Source of the DNA: Streptomyces sp. cg36
GTDB lineage: Bacteria > Actinomycetota > Actinomycetes > Streptomycetales > Streptomycetaceae
Reading direction: 5' to 3'
Length of the DNA: 64,000 nucleotides
Assembly (NCBI RefSeq): GCF_041080675.1
Contig: NZ_CP163520.1
Span: forward strand, 1,178,001 to 1,242,000
Shown: one piece after another, positions 26,221 through 34,016 of the stretch
How the letters are laid out: the number at the start of each line of letters is the position of its first letter
Numbering within the stretch: the stretch's first letter is position 1
Program-made: the position numbers and the translations under genes
The notes under the pieces: generated by a model
The model's database searches: none
What the model was told of the DNA's origin: nothing
What the model saw: only the letters and a program-made list of their open reading frames with translations

Positions 26221-26369
26221 CGGGGCCGGTCTCCACGCGCCACCCTAGCCAACGGCCCGGCCGCACATACGGCGGTCGGGCGGTCCGGGACGCCCGAGCC
26301 GAGCCAACTGGGCGTGAAACAGCGGCAGTTGAGCCACCGATGGCGAGAACCGACCGGTGGGTGCCCGGT

Positions 26370-27335
26370 TCAGCGCACCCGCCCCCGGGGCTTGAGCGGT
26401 ACCGGCGGGAGCTCCGGGGCGGCCAGCCGGTCTCCGTCGTACCCCTTCACCTCGCCGAAGCGGCTGCCCTCCGCCCACTGCGCACGCGCCTGCTCGATGT
26501 CCGCCTGGGAGCGCCCGATGAAGTTCCACCACATCACGATCTCCTCCTCGAACGGCTCGCCGCCGAGCAGCATGAGGGAGGCGTCCGAGGCGGCGTGCAG
26601 CGGGAGTTCGGTGCGTCCGCAGCCGAGGTAGAGCATGGAGCCGGGGAGCACCGGCACCCCGTCCACCCGGGCCTCGCCGGACATCGAGAGGACCGCGTAC
26701 TCGAAGTCGGCGTCCAGCGGCAGGGACTGCTCGGCCCCGGCCGCCAGGGTCAGGTCGGCGCCGACCAGCGGGGTGTAGACGGTGCCGGGCGAGGCCGCGC
26801 CGTCGAGTTCGCCCAGGATCACCGTGGCCGAGAGGCCGGGGGCTGTCACCACCGGCAGGTCCGTGTGGTGCTGGAAGTGCGGCTCGGTGTGGCGGTGGGC
26901 GTCGGGCAGGGCGACCCACAGCTGGGCGCCGTGCAGGAAGCGGGCGTGCGGGCGGGGGCTCTCCTCGGAGTGGCTGATGGCCCGCCCCGAGGTCATCAGA
27001 CCCAGTTCGCGCGGGCGGACCGTCTGGAGGCTGCCGAGGCTGTCGCGGTGCAGGACCTCGCCCTCGTGCAGCCAGCTCACCGTCTGGAGCCCCATGTGCG
27101 GATGCGGCGGCACCTGCATGCCGGGCTCGTCGGCGATGTCGTCGGGGCCGTAGTGGTCGACGAAGGCCCAGGCCCCGACCATCCGGCGGCCGAGGTTGGG
27201 GAGCAGACGGCGGACCTCGGTGGACTCGCCGAGTTTGACGGTCTTCGGCGACAGCAGCTCGCGCACCGGCTCGGCGACCACGAAGCCACGGCCGCCGCAG
27301 ACCGAGAGGGCGGCTTGACGATCGAGATTGCTCAT
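26370..27335 (-). CDS. Pirin family protein
   Basis: A 321-residue bicupin of the pirin family. The N-terminal cupin carries the metal-binding cluster VPPHPHMGLQTVSWLHEGEVLHRDSLG, and GRAISHSEESP follows. The C-terminal cupin includes MLLGGEPFEEEIVMWWNFIGRS. Bacterial pirins are linked to quercetinase activity, redox sensing or pyruvate metabolism, depending on species. ATG 27335 is chosen because conserved sequence starts there and a TAGGTT box lies seven bases before it, as expected for a leaderless transcript. An in-frame ATG 24 codons upstream would place that promoter inside the gene. Confidence 0.87.
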   Translation of the reverse strand: MSNLDRQAALSVCGGRGFVVAEPVRELLSPKTVKLGESTEVRRLLPNLGRRMVGAWAFVDHYGPDDIADEPGMQVPPHPHMGLQTVSWLHEGEVLHRDSLGSLQTVRPRELGLMTSGRAISHSEESPRPHARFLHGAQLWVALPDAHRHTEPHFQHHTDLPVVTAPGLSATVILGELDGAASPGTVYTPLVGADLTLAAGAEQSLPLDADFEYAVLSMSGEARVDGVPVLPGSMLYLGCGRTELPLHAASDASLMLLGGEPFEEEIVMWWNFIGRSQADIEQARAQWAEGSRFGEVKGYDGDRLAAPELPPVPLKPRGRVR

Positions 27336-27396
27336 GCCGCTCAACCTATTCCCCCCGGGGGCCGCGGGGGCACGGCTCCCACGGCCAGTCTGTTGT

Positions 27397-27422
27397 GGAA
27401 TTTTCAATGAACGGCGGGCGTT
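27397..27422 (+). promoter_or_regulatory. SigR-type promoter of the TPR gene
   Basis: GGAAT at 27397-27401, exactly 18 bases, then GTT at 27420-27422. This is the published SigR consensus of Streptomyces (GGAAT-N18-GTT). It lies 48 bases upstream of the chosen GTG start of the TPR gene, so the expected transcript has a leader of about 40 bases with its own ribosome site. Confidence 0.7.
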
Positions 27423-27469
27423 CCCGGACCCGTAAGACGATCGGAGTGACCGCAGAGAGAGGAACCGTT

Positions 27470-27820
27470 GTGGGCGACACCTACTACTCGCACGGGAGCA
27501 CGGCGGAGCGCTGGGACCGCGCCCGGCTGTTCTTCGAGGCCAAGGAGTACGTGCCGGCCGTGGACATCCTGACCGGCATCGTCGAGGAGGTGCCCGAGCA
27601 GGTGGCGCCGCGGCTGCTGCTGGCCCGCGCCTACTACCACTCCGCCCGGCTCAAGAAGGCGGAGGCGGAGCTGCGCGCGGTGCTGGAGCGCGACCCCGTC
27701 GAGCACTACGCCACGCTGATGCTCGGCCGCACCCTGGAGCGCCAGGGGCGGACCGCGGACGCCGCCCGCTATCTGCGGCTCGCCGCCGCCTTCGACGGGG
27801 ACGTGGCCGCCGGGATGTGA
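27470..27820 (+). CDS. Tetratricopeptide-repeat protein
   Basis: A 116-residue helical protein with about three TPR-like helical hairpins (for example APRLLLARAYYHSARLKKAEAELRAVLERDP and YATLMLGRTLERQGRTADAARYLRLAA). It lacks signal peptide and enzymatic motifs, so it is probably a cytoplasmic protein-protein adaptor. GTG 27470 is preferred because GAGAGAGGAA lies about nine bases upstream and the conserved part begins GDTYYSHGSTAERWDRA. In-frame starts further upstream fall inside the SigR promoter. Thiol-oxidative induction is therefore predicted. It runs divergent to pirin. Confidence 0.82.
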   Translation: MGDTYYSHGSTAERWDRARLFFEAKEYVPAVDILTGIVEEVPEQVAPRLLLARAYYHSARLKKAEAELRAVLERDPVEHYATLMLGRTLERQGRTADAARYLRLAAAFDGDVAAGM

Positions 27821-27938
27821 GCCCCGGTCCGGCGGGGGCGCGGCGCGGCGGGCCCGCGCCCGCGCCCCGGCGGGGTGTGAACATGCCCACGCCCGAGGCC
27901 CGGCGGCCCGCACGGCCGCGCATGGCACACTGACCGCC

Positions 27939-29027
27939 GTGCCCATGATCCGCAACCTCCGCAGGGCGGTGCGCCGCGCGTACCGCCGTACGGTCGACCT
28001 CAGCCACCCCGCCCGCTCGCCGCTGGGCAGCGCCGTGGTGAACTGCGTCGTGTACCGCGACGGCGTGCGCCAGCCCGGCGACTGCCCCGTCGACGAGGCC
28101 GTGCGGCGGGTCCGCAAGGCGGGCGAGGGGTTCGTCTGGGTCGGGCTGCACGAGCCCGCCACCGAGGAGTTCGCCGGGATCGCCGCGCTCTTCGACCTGC
28201 ACCCGCTCGCCGTCGAGGACGCGGTGCGGGCGCACCAGCGGCCGAAGATCCAGCCGTACGACGACGTGCTCTTCGCGGTCTTCAAGACCGTCGGCTACGT
28301 CGAGCACGAGGAGCTCACCGCCACCAGCGAGGTCGTCGGGACCGGGGAGCTGATGGTCTTCGCGGGGCCCGACTTCGTGGTCACCGTGCGGCACGGCAGG
28401 CACGGTTCGCTGGGGCCGCTGCGCGAGGACCTGGAGAAGTCCCCGGACCAGCTCGCCAAGGGCCCGGCCGCGGTGCTGCACGCCATCGCGGACCACGTCG
28501 TGGACGACTACCTGGTGGTCGTCGACGCGATGCAGGACGACATGGACGCCGTCGAGACCGCCGTGTTCAGCGACTCCGCCGGGCGCGCCGACGCGGGCCG
28601 CATCTACCAGCTCAAGCGCGAACTCCTGGAGTTCAAGCGGGCGGTGACCCCGCTGTACCGGCCGCTCCAGGCGCTGGCCGCCGCCCCGGTGCCGCCGGTC
28701 GGCGCCGACACCCAGCCGTACTTCCGTGACGTCTGCGACCATCTGGCCCGGGTCGGCGAGCAGATCACCGCCTTCGACGCGCTGCTCGACTCCATACTCC
28801 AGGCACATCTGGCCCAGGTGACGGTCGCCCAGAACGAGGACATGCGCAAGATCACCGCGTGGGCGGCGATCGTCGCGGTGCCGACGATGGTGTGCGGGAT
28901 CTACGGCATGAACTTCGACAACATGCCGGAGCTCCACTGGCGTTACGGGTATCCCCTCGCCCTCGCCGTCATGGCGCTGGCGTGCTTCGCCATCCACCGG
29001 GGTTTCCGCCGCAACGGCTGGCTCTGA
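27939..29027 (+). CDS. corA: CorA-family magnesium/cobalt transporter
   Basis: A 362-residue protein with the CorA plan: a long N-terminal cytoplasmic alpha/beta funnel domain, a long helix and two C-terminal transmembrane helices. The pore signature YGMNF is present in CGIYGMNFDNMPELHWRYGYP. GTG 27939 is seven bases behind a CACACT box, so the mRNA is probably leaderless, and no magnesium riboswitch leader is possible there. ATG 27945 is an alternative start. The last residues, RGFRRNGWL, form a short basic cytoplasmic tail. Confidence 0.9.
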   Translation: MPMIRNLRRAVRRAYRRTVDLSHPARSPLGSAVVNCVVYRDGVRQPGDCPVDEAVRRVRKAGEGFVWVGLHEPATEEFAGIAALFDLHPLAVEDAVRAHQRPKIQPYDDVLFAVFKTVGYVEHEELTATSEVVGTGELMVFAGPDFVVTVRHGRHGSLGPLREDLEKSPDQLAKGPAAVLHAIADHVVDDYLVVVDAMQDDMDAVETAVFSDSAGRADAGRIYQLKRELLEFKRAVTPLYRPLQALAAAPVPPVGADTQPYFRDVCDHLARVGEQITAFDALLDSILQAHLAQVTVAQNEDMRKITAWAAIVAVPTMVCGIYGMNFDNMPELHWRYGYPLALAVMALACFAIHRGFRRNGWL

Positions 29028-29157
29028 CCGGGCGGTTGCCCGGGGCGTCCGTTCGTCACCCTCCGTAGGAACCGGGCGCTCCGACTCCGCCACCGATTTT
29101 CAGCCAACTCGACTACTCGACTCACTGTTGCCGTCACGCTGTGCCACATTGCTCGGC

Positions 29158-30207
29158 ATGGAGACCAACACCGTGTTCTGCACGATCGTCCCGCCACACG
29201 TCCTCGACAAACTCGCGCAGGCCGAGGACCCCGCCACCTTCGAGCCAGCCCGCCGCACCCTGGAGCACGACGCGCTCCAGCGCACCCGGCGCCGGATCAC
29301 CACCGTGCGTGGCCTCGCCCCGTCCGGCGGCACCGCGTCCGACAAGCCCGTCCGGACCGTCTACGACGCCAAGGGCCAGGAGACGCTGCCCGGCTCCAAG
29401 GTGCACTCCGAGACCGACCAGCCCTCCCAGGACGCCACCGTCAACCGCGCGCACGCCGGGCTGGGTGCCACTTTCGAGCTGTATCTGAAGGCGTACGGCC
29501 GCCACTCGATCGACGACTCCGGCCTGCCGCTCAACGCCACGGTCCACTACGGCGAGAAGTACGACAACGCCTTCTGGAACGGCGAGCAGATGGTGTTCGG
29601 CGACGGGGACGGCGAGCTGTTCGTCGACTTCACCACCTCGGTCGACGTCATCGGCCACGAACTCACCCACGGCGTCACGCAGTACACCGCCAACCTGGAG
29701 TACTTCGGGCAGTCCGGCGCGCTCAACGAGTCGCTCTCCGACGTGTTCGGCTCACTCATCAAGCAGTACGCGCTGGGCCAGACCGCCGACCAGGCCGACT
29801 GGCTCATCGGCCAGGGGCTGCTCGGGCCCCACATCCACGGGGAGGCGCTGCGCTCGATGAAGGCGCCGGGAACGGCGTACGACGACCCGCAGCTCGGCAA
29901 GGACCCGCAGCCCGCCACCATGGACGACTACGTCCGGACCGGCCGCGACAACGGCGGCGTGCACATCAACTCCGGCATCCCCAACCACGCCTTCTACCTG
30001 GTGGCCTCGGCGCTGGGCGGCAACGCGTGGGAGCGGGCCGGGAAGATCTGGTACGCCACGCTGACCGGCGGCGAGCTGGCGAGCGACGCGGACTTCGCGG
30101 CGTTCGCCCGCCTCACGGCCGCGACCGCCCGGAGCCTGTACGGCGAGGGCGACGAGATCCAGGCCGTGCTGAAGGCGTGGAGCCAGGTGGGCGTGCCGAG
30201 CACCTGA
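29158..30207 (+). CDS. M4 family metalloprotease, protealysin-like, no signal peptide
   Basis: A thermolysin-family zinc protease of about 349 residues. The short N-terminal propeptide (CTIVPPHVLDKLAQ) is of the protealysin type rather than the long FTP/PepSY propeptide of secreted thermolysins. The catalytic domain shows HELTH (zinc ligands and catalytic Glu), NESLSDVFGS with the third zinc ligand, and GGVHINSGIPNHAFYL with the active-site His. No signal peptide precedes the propeptide, so it may stay intracellular or leave by another route. ATG 29158 is seven bases after CACATT, a leaderless arrangement; GTG/ATG codons further up are less likely. Confidence 0.88.
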   Translation: METNTVFCTIVPPHVLDKLAQAEDPATFEPARRTLEHDALQRTRRRITTVRGLAPSGGTASDKPVRTVYDAKGQETLPGSKVHSETDQPSQDATVNRAHAGLGATFELYLKAYGRHSIDDSGLPLNATVHYGEKYDNAFWNGEQMVFGDGDGELFVDFTTSVDVIGHELTHGVTQYTANLEYFGQSGALNESLSDVFGSLIKQYALGQTADQADWLIGQGLLGPHIHGEALRSMKAPGTAYDDPQLGKDPQPATMDDYVRTGRDNGGVHINSGIPNHAFYLVASALGGNAWERAGKIWYATLTGGELASDADFAAFARLTAATARSLYGEGDEIQAVLKAWSQVGVPST

Positions 30208-30218
30208 CGGCGCGGACC

Positions 30219-30249
30219 GCGAGCGGGCGCGGACCGCGCGCCCGCTCGC
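30219..30249. terminator. Bidirectional hairpin terminator between convergent genes
   Basis: A perfect 13-bp GC-rich stem (GCGAGCGGGCGCG paired with CGCGCCCGCTCGC) encloses a five-base loop. It lies between the M4 protease and the convergent GNAT gene. No T tract is present, which is usual for high-GC actinomycete terminators. Confidence 0.7.
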
Positions 30250-30261
30250 GCCCCGACCCGC

Positions 30262-30741
30262 TCACACCCCGATCGGGAACTCCAGCTCCGGCCGGTCCCA
30301 CAGCACCGCGGGCGGCCGGGCCGGGGCCGTGCCGGTGCGCCGGGCGCCCACGCTGCGGTAGAAGCCCTCGGCGGGCGGATGGGCCACCACCCGCACGCGG
30401 TCGAGCCCGGCGGCGCGCGCCCGGCCCGTCATGTGGTCGACGAGCCGGCGCCCGATGCCGAGCCCCTGGGCGTCGTCGGCGACGAACATCAGGTCCAGCT
30501 CGGGCGGGGCGAGCAGCAGGGCGTAGAAGCCGAGCACCCGGTCGTCGGCGCCGACCGCCGCGTGCACCTCGTGGGTCTCGATGTAGTCGGGCCCCACCCG
30601 GTAGCCCGCGACCATGGCGGCGTAGGGGCCCTCGTAGGCGCGCGAGGAGCGGACGAGCCGGGTGAGCCGCTGGGCGTCCCGGGCGACCGCGCGGCGGATC
30701 AGCACCGGCTCGCCACCCCGACTCGTAATGTGTGAAGTCAT
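30262..30741 (-). CDS. GNAT family N-acetyltransferase
   Basis: A 159-residue GNAT protein. Opening LIRRAVARDAQRLTRLVRSS is followed by the beta-4 strand LDLMFVADDAQGLGIGRRLVDHM. That carries the acetyl-CoA pyrophosphate loop in the usual Q/R-x-x-G-x-G/A form (AQGLGIGRRL, about 91-100). FYRSVGARRTG is the typical C-terminal motif. The acceptor is unknown. ATG 30741 is supported by a TAATAC box seven bases upstream, suggesting a leaderless mRNA; the open frame continues upstream without conserved sequence. Confidence 0.85.
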   Translation of the reverse strand: MTSHITSRGGEPVLIRRAVARDAQRLTRLVRSSRAYEGPYAAMVAGYRVGPDYIETHEVHAAVGADDRVLGFYALLLAPPELDLMFVADDAQGLGIGRRLVDHMTGRARAAGLDRVRVVAHPPAEGFYRSVGARRTGTAPARPPAVLWDRPELEFPIGV

Positions 30742-30787
30742 AGAGGGAGTATTACTCACCGCCGGGGCCGCGAGCCACCCCCACCCC

Positions 30788-31333
30788 TCACGCCCCTTCG
30801 CGCACCAGCCGTCGCAGGACCACTCCGCAGCGGCGGGCGTACAGGCGCTGGCCGACGGGCACCAGCGGTCCGGCGAGGCGGGTCCAGCGGCTCGCCGGGT
30901 GGCTGAAGGCGGTGACGGTGAACCAGACCCCGTCGTGCCGGTCCAGCTCGACCAGGAACGCCTCCTCGCCGCACTCCGGATGCCCCGGCAGCGTGCCGTA
31001 CGCGAAGCCCACGCGGTGCGGCTCGTCCGCCGTCCACACCACCCGGCACGGCGCCTTCGCCGCGAAGGCGCCCGCACCGAGCCGGATGGTGACGGGAACG
31101 CCCGGCGCGGCCCGCTCGGCGGGCGAATCCACGCCCACCCCCAGGGCCCGGTGCATGCGCCAGTCGGTGATGGCGGCCCCCGCGCGCCGCAGTACGTCGG
31201 GACCATGGCCGATTCTCACCCGGTGCCGGAGGTGGTGGTAGCCGGCCGGGAGCCGGAACCGGGCCGTGGCGCCGACCTCGGGATAGGTGAACGCGGGAAC
31301 CTCGGCGAGGCCGTGCGGGGCGGCGAGGGCCAT
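30788..31333 (-). CDS. DUF1990 family protein
   Basis: A 181-residue protein matching the DUF1990 pattern: FTYPEVGATA near the start, YHHLRHRVRIGHGPDVLRRAG, then WRMHRALGV and a C-terminal GEEAFLVELDRHDGVWFTVTAFSHPASRWTRLAGP. Function is unknown; the fold is thought to resemble lipid-binding START-like barrels (inference). ATG 31333 is chosen over GTG 31336 because GGAGG sits seven bases before it. The promoter region contains two TGAACG-type palindromes, so it is likely repressed by a TetR-like protein not encoded in the window. Confidence 0.8.
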   Translation of the reverse strand: MALAAPHGLAEVPAFTYPEVGATARFRLPAGYHHLRHRVRIGHGPDVLRRAGAAITDWRMHRALGVGVDSPAERAAPGVPVTIRLGAGAFAAKAPCRVVWTADEPHRVGFAYGTLPGHPECGEEAFLVELDRHDGVWFTVTAFSHPASRWTRLAGPLVPVGQRLYARRCGVVLRRLVREGA

Positions 31334-31349
31334 CACCGCACCTCCGTTC

Positions 31350-31361
31350 TGAACGTGTTCA
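31350..31361. promoter_or_regulatory. Palindromic operator, copy 1 (start-proximal to the DUF1990 gene)
   Basis: TGAACGTGTTCA is a 12-bp palindrome with one mismatched pair. It lies 17 bases upstream of the DUF1990 start and downstream of its predicted -10. Its centre is 37 bp from the centre of a second copy. Confidence 0.6.
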
Positions 31362-31386
31362 AGTCCACGTCGAACCTAACGCCCCC

Positions 31387-31398
31387 TGAACGCGTTCA
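31387..31398. promoter_or_regulatory. Palindromic operator, copy 2 (overlaps the -35 region)
   Basis: TGAACGCGTTCA is a perfect 12-bp palindrome. Read on the minus strand it overlaps TTGAAC, a plausible -35, with TAGGTT 15 bases further on as a possible -10. Binding here would block the DUF1990 promoter and could also affect the divergent nuclease-like gene. Confidence 0.6.
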
Positions 31399-31557
31399 AC
31401 AAGGCGGGTCGGCAGGCGGACGCGGAGTACGCGCAACGCCGTACACCGGGGTGCGCGCCGGGGCCCGCCGGACCGTAGGTATCGCCACCGGCGGGCGCCC
31501 CGGACGGCCGGACGCAGGATGCTGGAGGTACCCGGTGTGCGAGCTGAGGAGGCCGTC

Positions 31558-32424
31558 GTGGGAATGCTCGTGATCGAAGGAACCTACCGGGTCACCGGAG
31601 CCCGGCCGGACGGCGACTCCGTCCGCTTCCACCCCGCCGACCCCGCCCAGTGGGACCTGGTCCCCGGGCCCCACCGGGTGCGGCGCAACCGCACCGGCGG
31701 TGCCCAGCTGCGGCTCGACGGCATCGACAGCCTGGAGACCCACTACATCCCCGCGCACGGCCGCGAACTGCACCAGCCGCCGCCGTTCGCGGACGCGGCG
31801 GCGGACGCGCTGACCGCCGCGCTCGGCTTCACCTCCGTGCTGCGCGACGCCCACGGCACGGTCACCGCGTCCGAGCCCGCCCAGGCGCCCGGGTTCGTCC
31901 TCACCCGGGGCGCGGACCTGCACGGCCGCTGTGTCGCCCTGGCGGGCACCGGTCCGGCGCCCGCCCCCAGCGGACAGCAGCACTTCGTGGACGCGGCGCT
32001 GCTGCAACGGACCGCGAACCTGAGCCAGTTGGCGGCCGGGCTCGCCTACCCGACGTACTACACCAAGCTGTTCGTCGAGCTGCGCGCCGCGATGACCACC
32101 GCCGTCCAGGAGGCGCGCACCGCAGCCGAGGGGCTGTGGCCGGTGGACCTCACCACCACGGGCGCCAAGATCGACGGCCTGGCGTCGCTCACGGAGACCG
32201 CGGTGGTGCTGCCCAAGCTCTTCCGGCGCCTCGCCGACTATCTCGTGCTCGGCGCCGGCGACCCCTCGCTGGCCGGGTTCAAGGCGTTCCTCGACCAGCG
32301 CCCCGACCGCCTCCTGGTCGTCTCCAGGGGCCAGTTCACCCAGCTGTCCACGATCGTGGAGGTCACCGACCAGACGGTCCGGCTCACCGAGCCCCCGGAG
32401 AACCTGGTCTTCGACGAGAGCTGA
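31558..32424 (+). CDS. SNase-like (thermonuclease-fold) protein with helical extension
   Basis: About 288 residues. The N-terminal third resembles a staphylococcal-nuclease OB fold: GTYRVTGARPDGDSVRFHP recalls the calcium/active-site DGDT strand, and AQLRLDGIDSLETHY recalls the RLxGIDxPE strand. The rest is mainly helical (AGLAYPTYYTKLFVELRAAMTT) with no recognised motif. Catalytic arginines cannot be placed with certainty, so a real nuclease activity is doubtful. GTG 31558 follows GAGGAGG by five bases; ATG 31564 is the alternative. It has no signal peptide and is divergent to the DUF1990 gene. Confidence 0.65.
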   Translation: MGMLVIEGTYRVTGARPDGDSVRFHPADPAQWDLVPGPHRVRRNRTGGAQLRLDGIDSLETHYIPAHGRELHQPPPFADAAADALTAALGFTSVLRDAHGTVTASEPAQAPGFVLTRGADLHGRCVALAGTGPAPAPSGQQHFVDAALLQRTANLSQLAAGLAYPTYYTKLFVELRAAMTTAVQEARTAAEGLWPVDLTTTGAKIDGLASLTETAVVLPKLFRRLADYLVLGAGDPSLAGFKAFLDQRPDRLLVVSRGQFTQLSTIVEVTDQTVRLTEPPENLVFDES

Positions 32425-32445
32425 CGGCGCGCCGGACCGGCCGTC

Positions 32446-33879
32446 CTACTGGTCCCGGTACGCCTCCAGCAGGCGCAGCCAGATCTCGCTGATCGTGGGG
32501 TACGCCGGGACCGCGTGCCACAGCCGGGCCAGCGGCACCTCGGCGGCGACCGCGATCGTCGCCGAGTGGATCAGCTCGCCCACCCCGGGGCCGACGAAGG
32601 TGACGCCGAGCAGGACCTCGCGGTCCAGGTCGACCACCATCCGGGCGCGGCCCCGGTAGCCGTCCGCGTACAGACCGGCCCCCGCCACCGACCCCAGGTC
32701 CTTGTCGACGGCGCGGACCCGGTGGCCGGCCGCCTCGGCCTCGGCAAGGGTGAGCCCGGCCGAGGCGGCCTCCGGGTCGGTGAAGACGACCTGGGGGACG
32801 GCGGCGCGGTCGGCGGTGGCGCTGTGGGCGCCCCAGGCGTCGGTCTCCAGGAGCGGGACCCCGGCCGCCCGCGCGGCGATCGCGGCGCCCGCGATCCGCG
32901 CCTGGTACTTGCCCTGGTGGGTGAGGAGCGCGCGGTGGTTCACATCGCCGACCGCGTACAGCCAGTCGCTCCCCGACACCTTGCAGGACTCGTCGACCGG
33001 CAGCCACGCGCCGGGCTCCAGGCCGACGGTGTCCAGGCCGATGTCGTCGGTGCGCGGGGCGCGGCCGGTGGCGAAGAGGATCTCGTCCGCCTCGATCCGC
33101 TCGCCGCCGTCCAGGACGACGGTGAGCGGGCCGCCGCCGTCCTCCCGTACGACCTCGGCGACCGAGACACCTGTACGGACCTCCGCGCCCGCCTCGGTGA
33201 GGGCCTCGGCGACCAGCTCGCCCGCGAACGGCTCCATCTTCGGCAGCAGCCCGCCGCCGCGCACCAGGACCGTCACCCGCGACCCGAGCGCCTGCCAGGC
33301 GGTGGCCATCTCGACGCCGACCACTCCCCCGCCCACGACCACCAGCCGGCCCGGCACCTCCTGCGCGCTGGTGGCCTCCCGGCTGGTCCAGGGGCGGGCG
33401 GTGGCCACGCCCGGCAGGTCGGGCACGACCGCGCGGCTGCCCACGCAGACCGCGACCGCGTGCCGGGCGACCAGGACGTGGTGCTCGCCCTCGGGGCTGG
33501 TGACCTCGACCTTGCGGGTGCCGTACAGCCGCCCGTGGCCCCGGTAGAGGTGGGCGCCGATCGAGTCCAGCCAGTCCACCTGGCCGTCGTCCTTCCAGTG
33601 CGAGGCGTACTCGTCCCGGTGCGCCAGGACCTCGCCCGTGTCCAGCGGGCCGCCCACGAAGGGGCGCAGGCCCGGCACCCTGCGGGCGTCGGCCCGGGCG
33701 ATCACCGGCCGCAGCAGCGCCTTGCTGGGCATGCACGCCCAGTACGAGCACTCACCCCCCACCAGTTCGCTCTCCACCACCGCGGCGCTCAGCCCCGCCG
33801 CGCGCACCCGGTCGGCGACGTTCTCCCCGACCGGTCCCGCTCCCAGCACCACTACGTCGTACTCCACTGCTTCCGTCAT
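32446..33879 (-). CDS. FAD/NAD-linked disulfide oxidoreductase with altered active site
   Basis: A 477-residue class I pyridine-nucleotide disulfide oxidoreductase. It has the FAD loop VVVLGAGPVGENVADR and a redox cysteine pair C-x4-C (Cys44, Cys49) in GGECSYWACMPSK. The NAD loop is VVVGGGVVGVEMA, the FAD-binding segment is DWLYAVGDVN, and there is a dimerisation domain. The dimer-interface motif HAHPTxxE of lipoamide dehydrogenases reads PAYPTISE, with Tyr460 where the catalytic His stands. It is therefore not a standard lipoamide dehydrogenase; a quinone or metal reductase is possible. ATG 33879 lies six bases after CAGACT (leaderless). It faces away from the thioredoxin gene. Confidence 0.85.
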   Translation of the reverse strand: MTEAVEYDVVVLGAGPVGENVADRVRAAGLSAAVVESELVGGECSYWACMPSKALLRPVIARADARRVPGLRPFVGGPLDTGEVLAHRDEYASHWKDDGQVDWLDSIGAHLYRGHGRLYGTRKVEVTSPEGEHHVLVARHAVAVCVGSRAVVPDLPGVATARPWTSREATSAQEVPGRLVVVGGGVVGVEMATAWQALGSRVTVLVRGGGLLPKMEPFAGELVAEALTEAGAEVRTGVSVAEVVREDGGGPLTVVLDGGERIEADEILFATGRAPRTDDIGLDTVGLEPGAWLPVDESCKVSGSDWLYAVGDVNHRALLTHQGKYQARIAGAAIAARAAGVPLLETDAWGAHSATADRAAVPQVVFTDPEAASAGLTLAEAEAAGHRVRAVDKDLGSVAGAGLYADGYRGRARMVVDLDREVLLGVTFVGPGVGELIHSATIAVAAEVPLARLWHAVPAYPTISEIWLRLLEAYRDQ

Positions 33880-33946
33880 GGGCACAGTCTGGTGCGAGGA
33901 GTACGCCGGGGCCACAAGGGCATGCGTGGGGCAGCGGAAAACGTAC

Positions 33947-33972
33947 GGAATACCACAACGGCGACCGCCGTT
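33947..33972 (+). promoter_or_regulatory. SigR-type promoter of the thioredoxin gene
   Basis: GGAAT at 33947-33951, 18 bases, then GTT at 33970-33972, an exact match to the Streptomyces SigR consensus. It lies 44 bases before the thioredoxin start. A perfect 10-bp inverted repeat (CACAACGGCG / CGCCGTTGTG, separated by AC, 33954-33975) occupies the spacer and the -10 and could be an operator or a coincidental hairpin. Confidence 0.72.
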
Positions 33973-34016
33973 GTGCGAGACGGCTTCACGGTGAGGCCAG
34001 GAAGAGGGAGTGCGTG

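Noticed and set aside
27336..27407. Upstream in-frame ATG for pirin
   Set aside because: It would put the TAGGTT promoter inside the gene and adds 24 residues without similarity to pirins.
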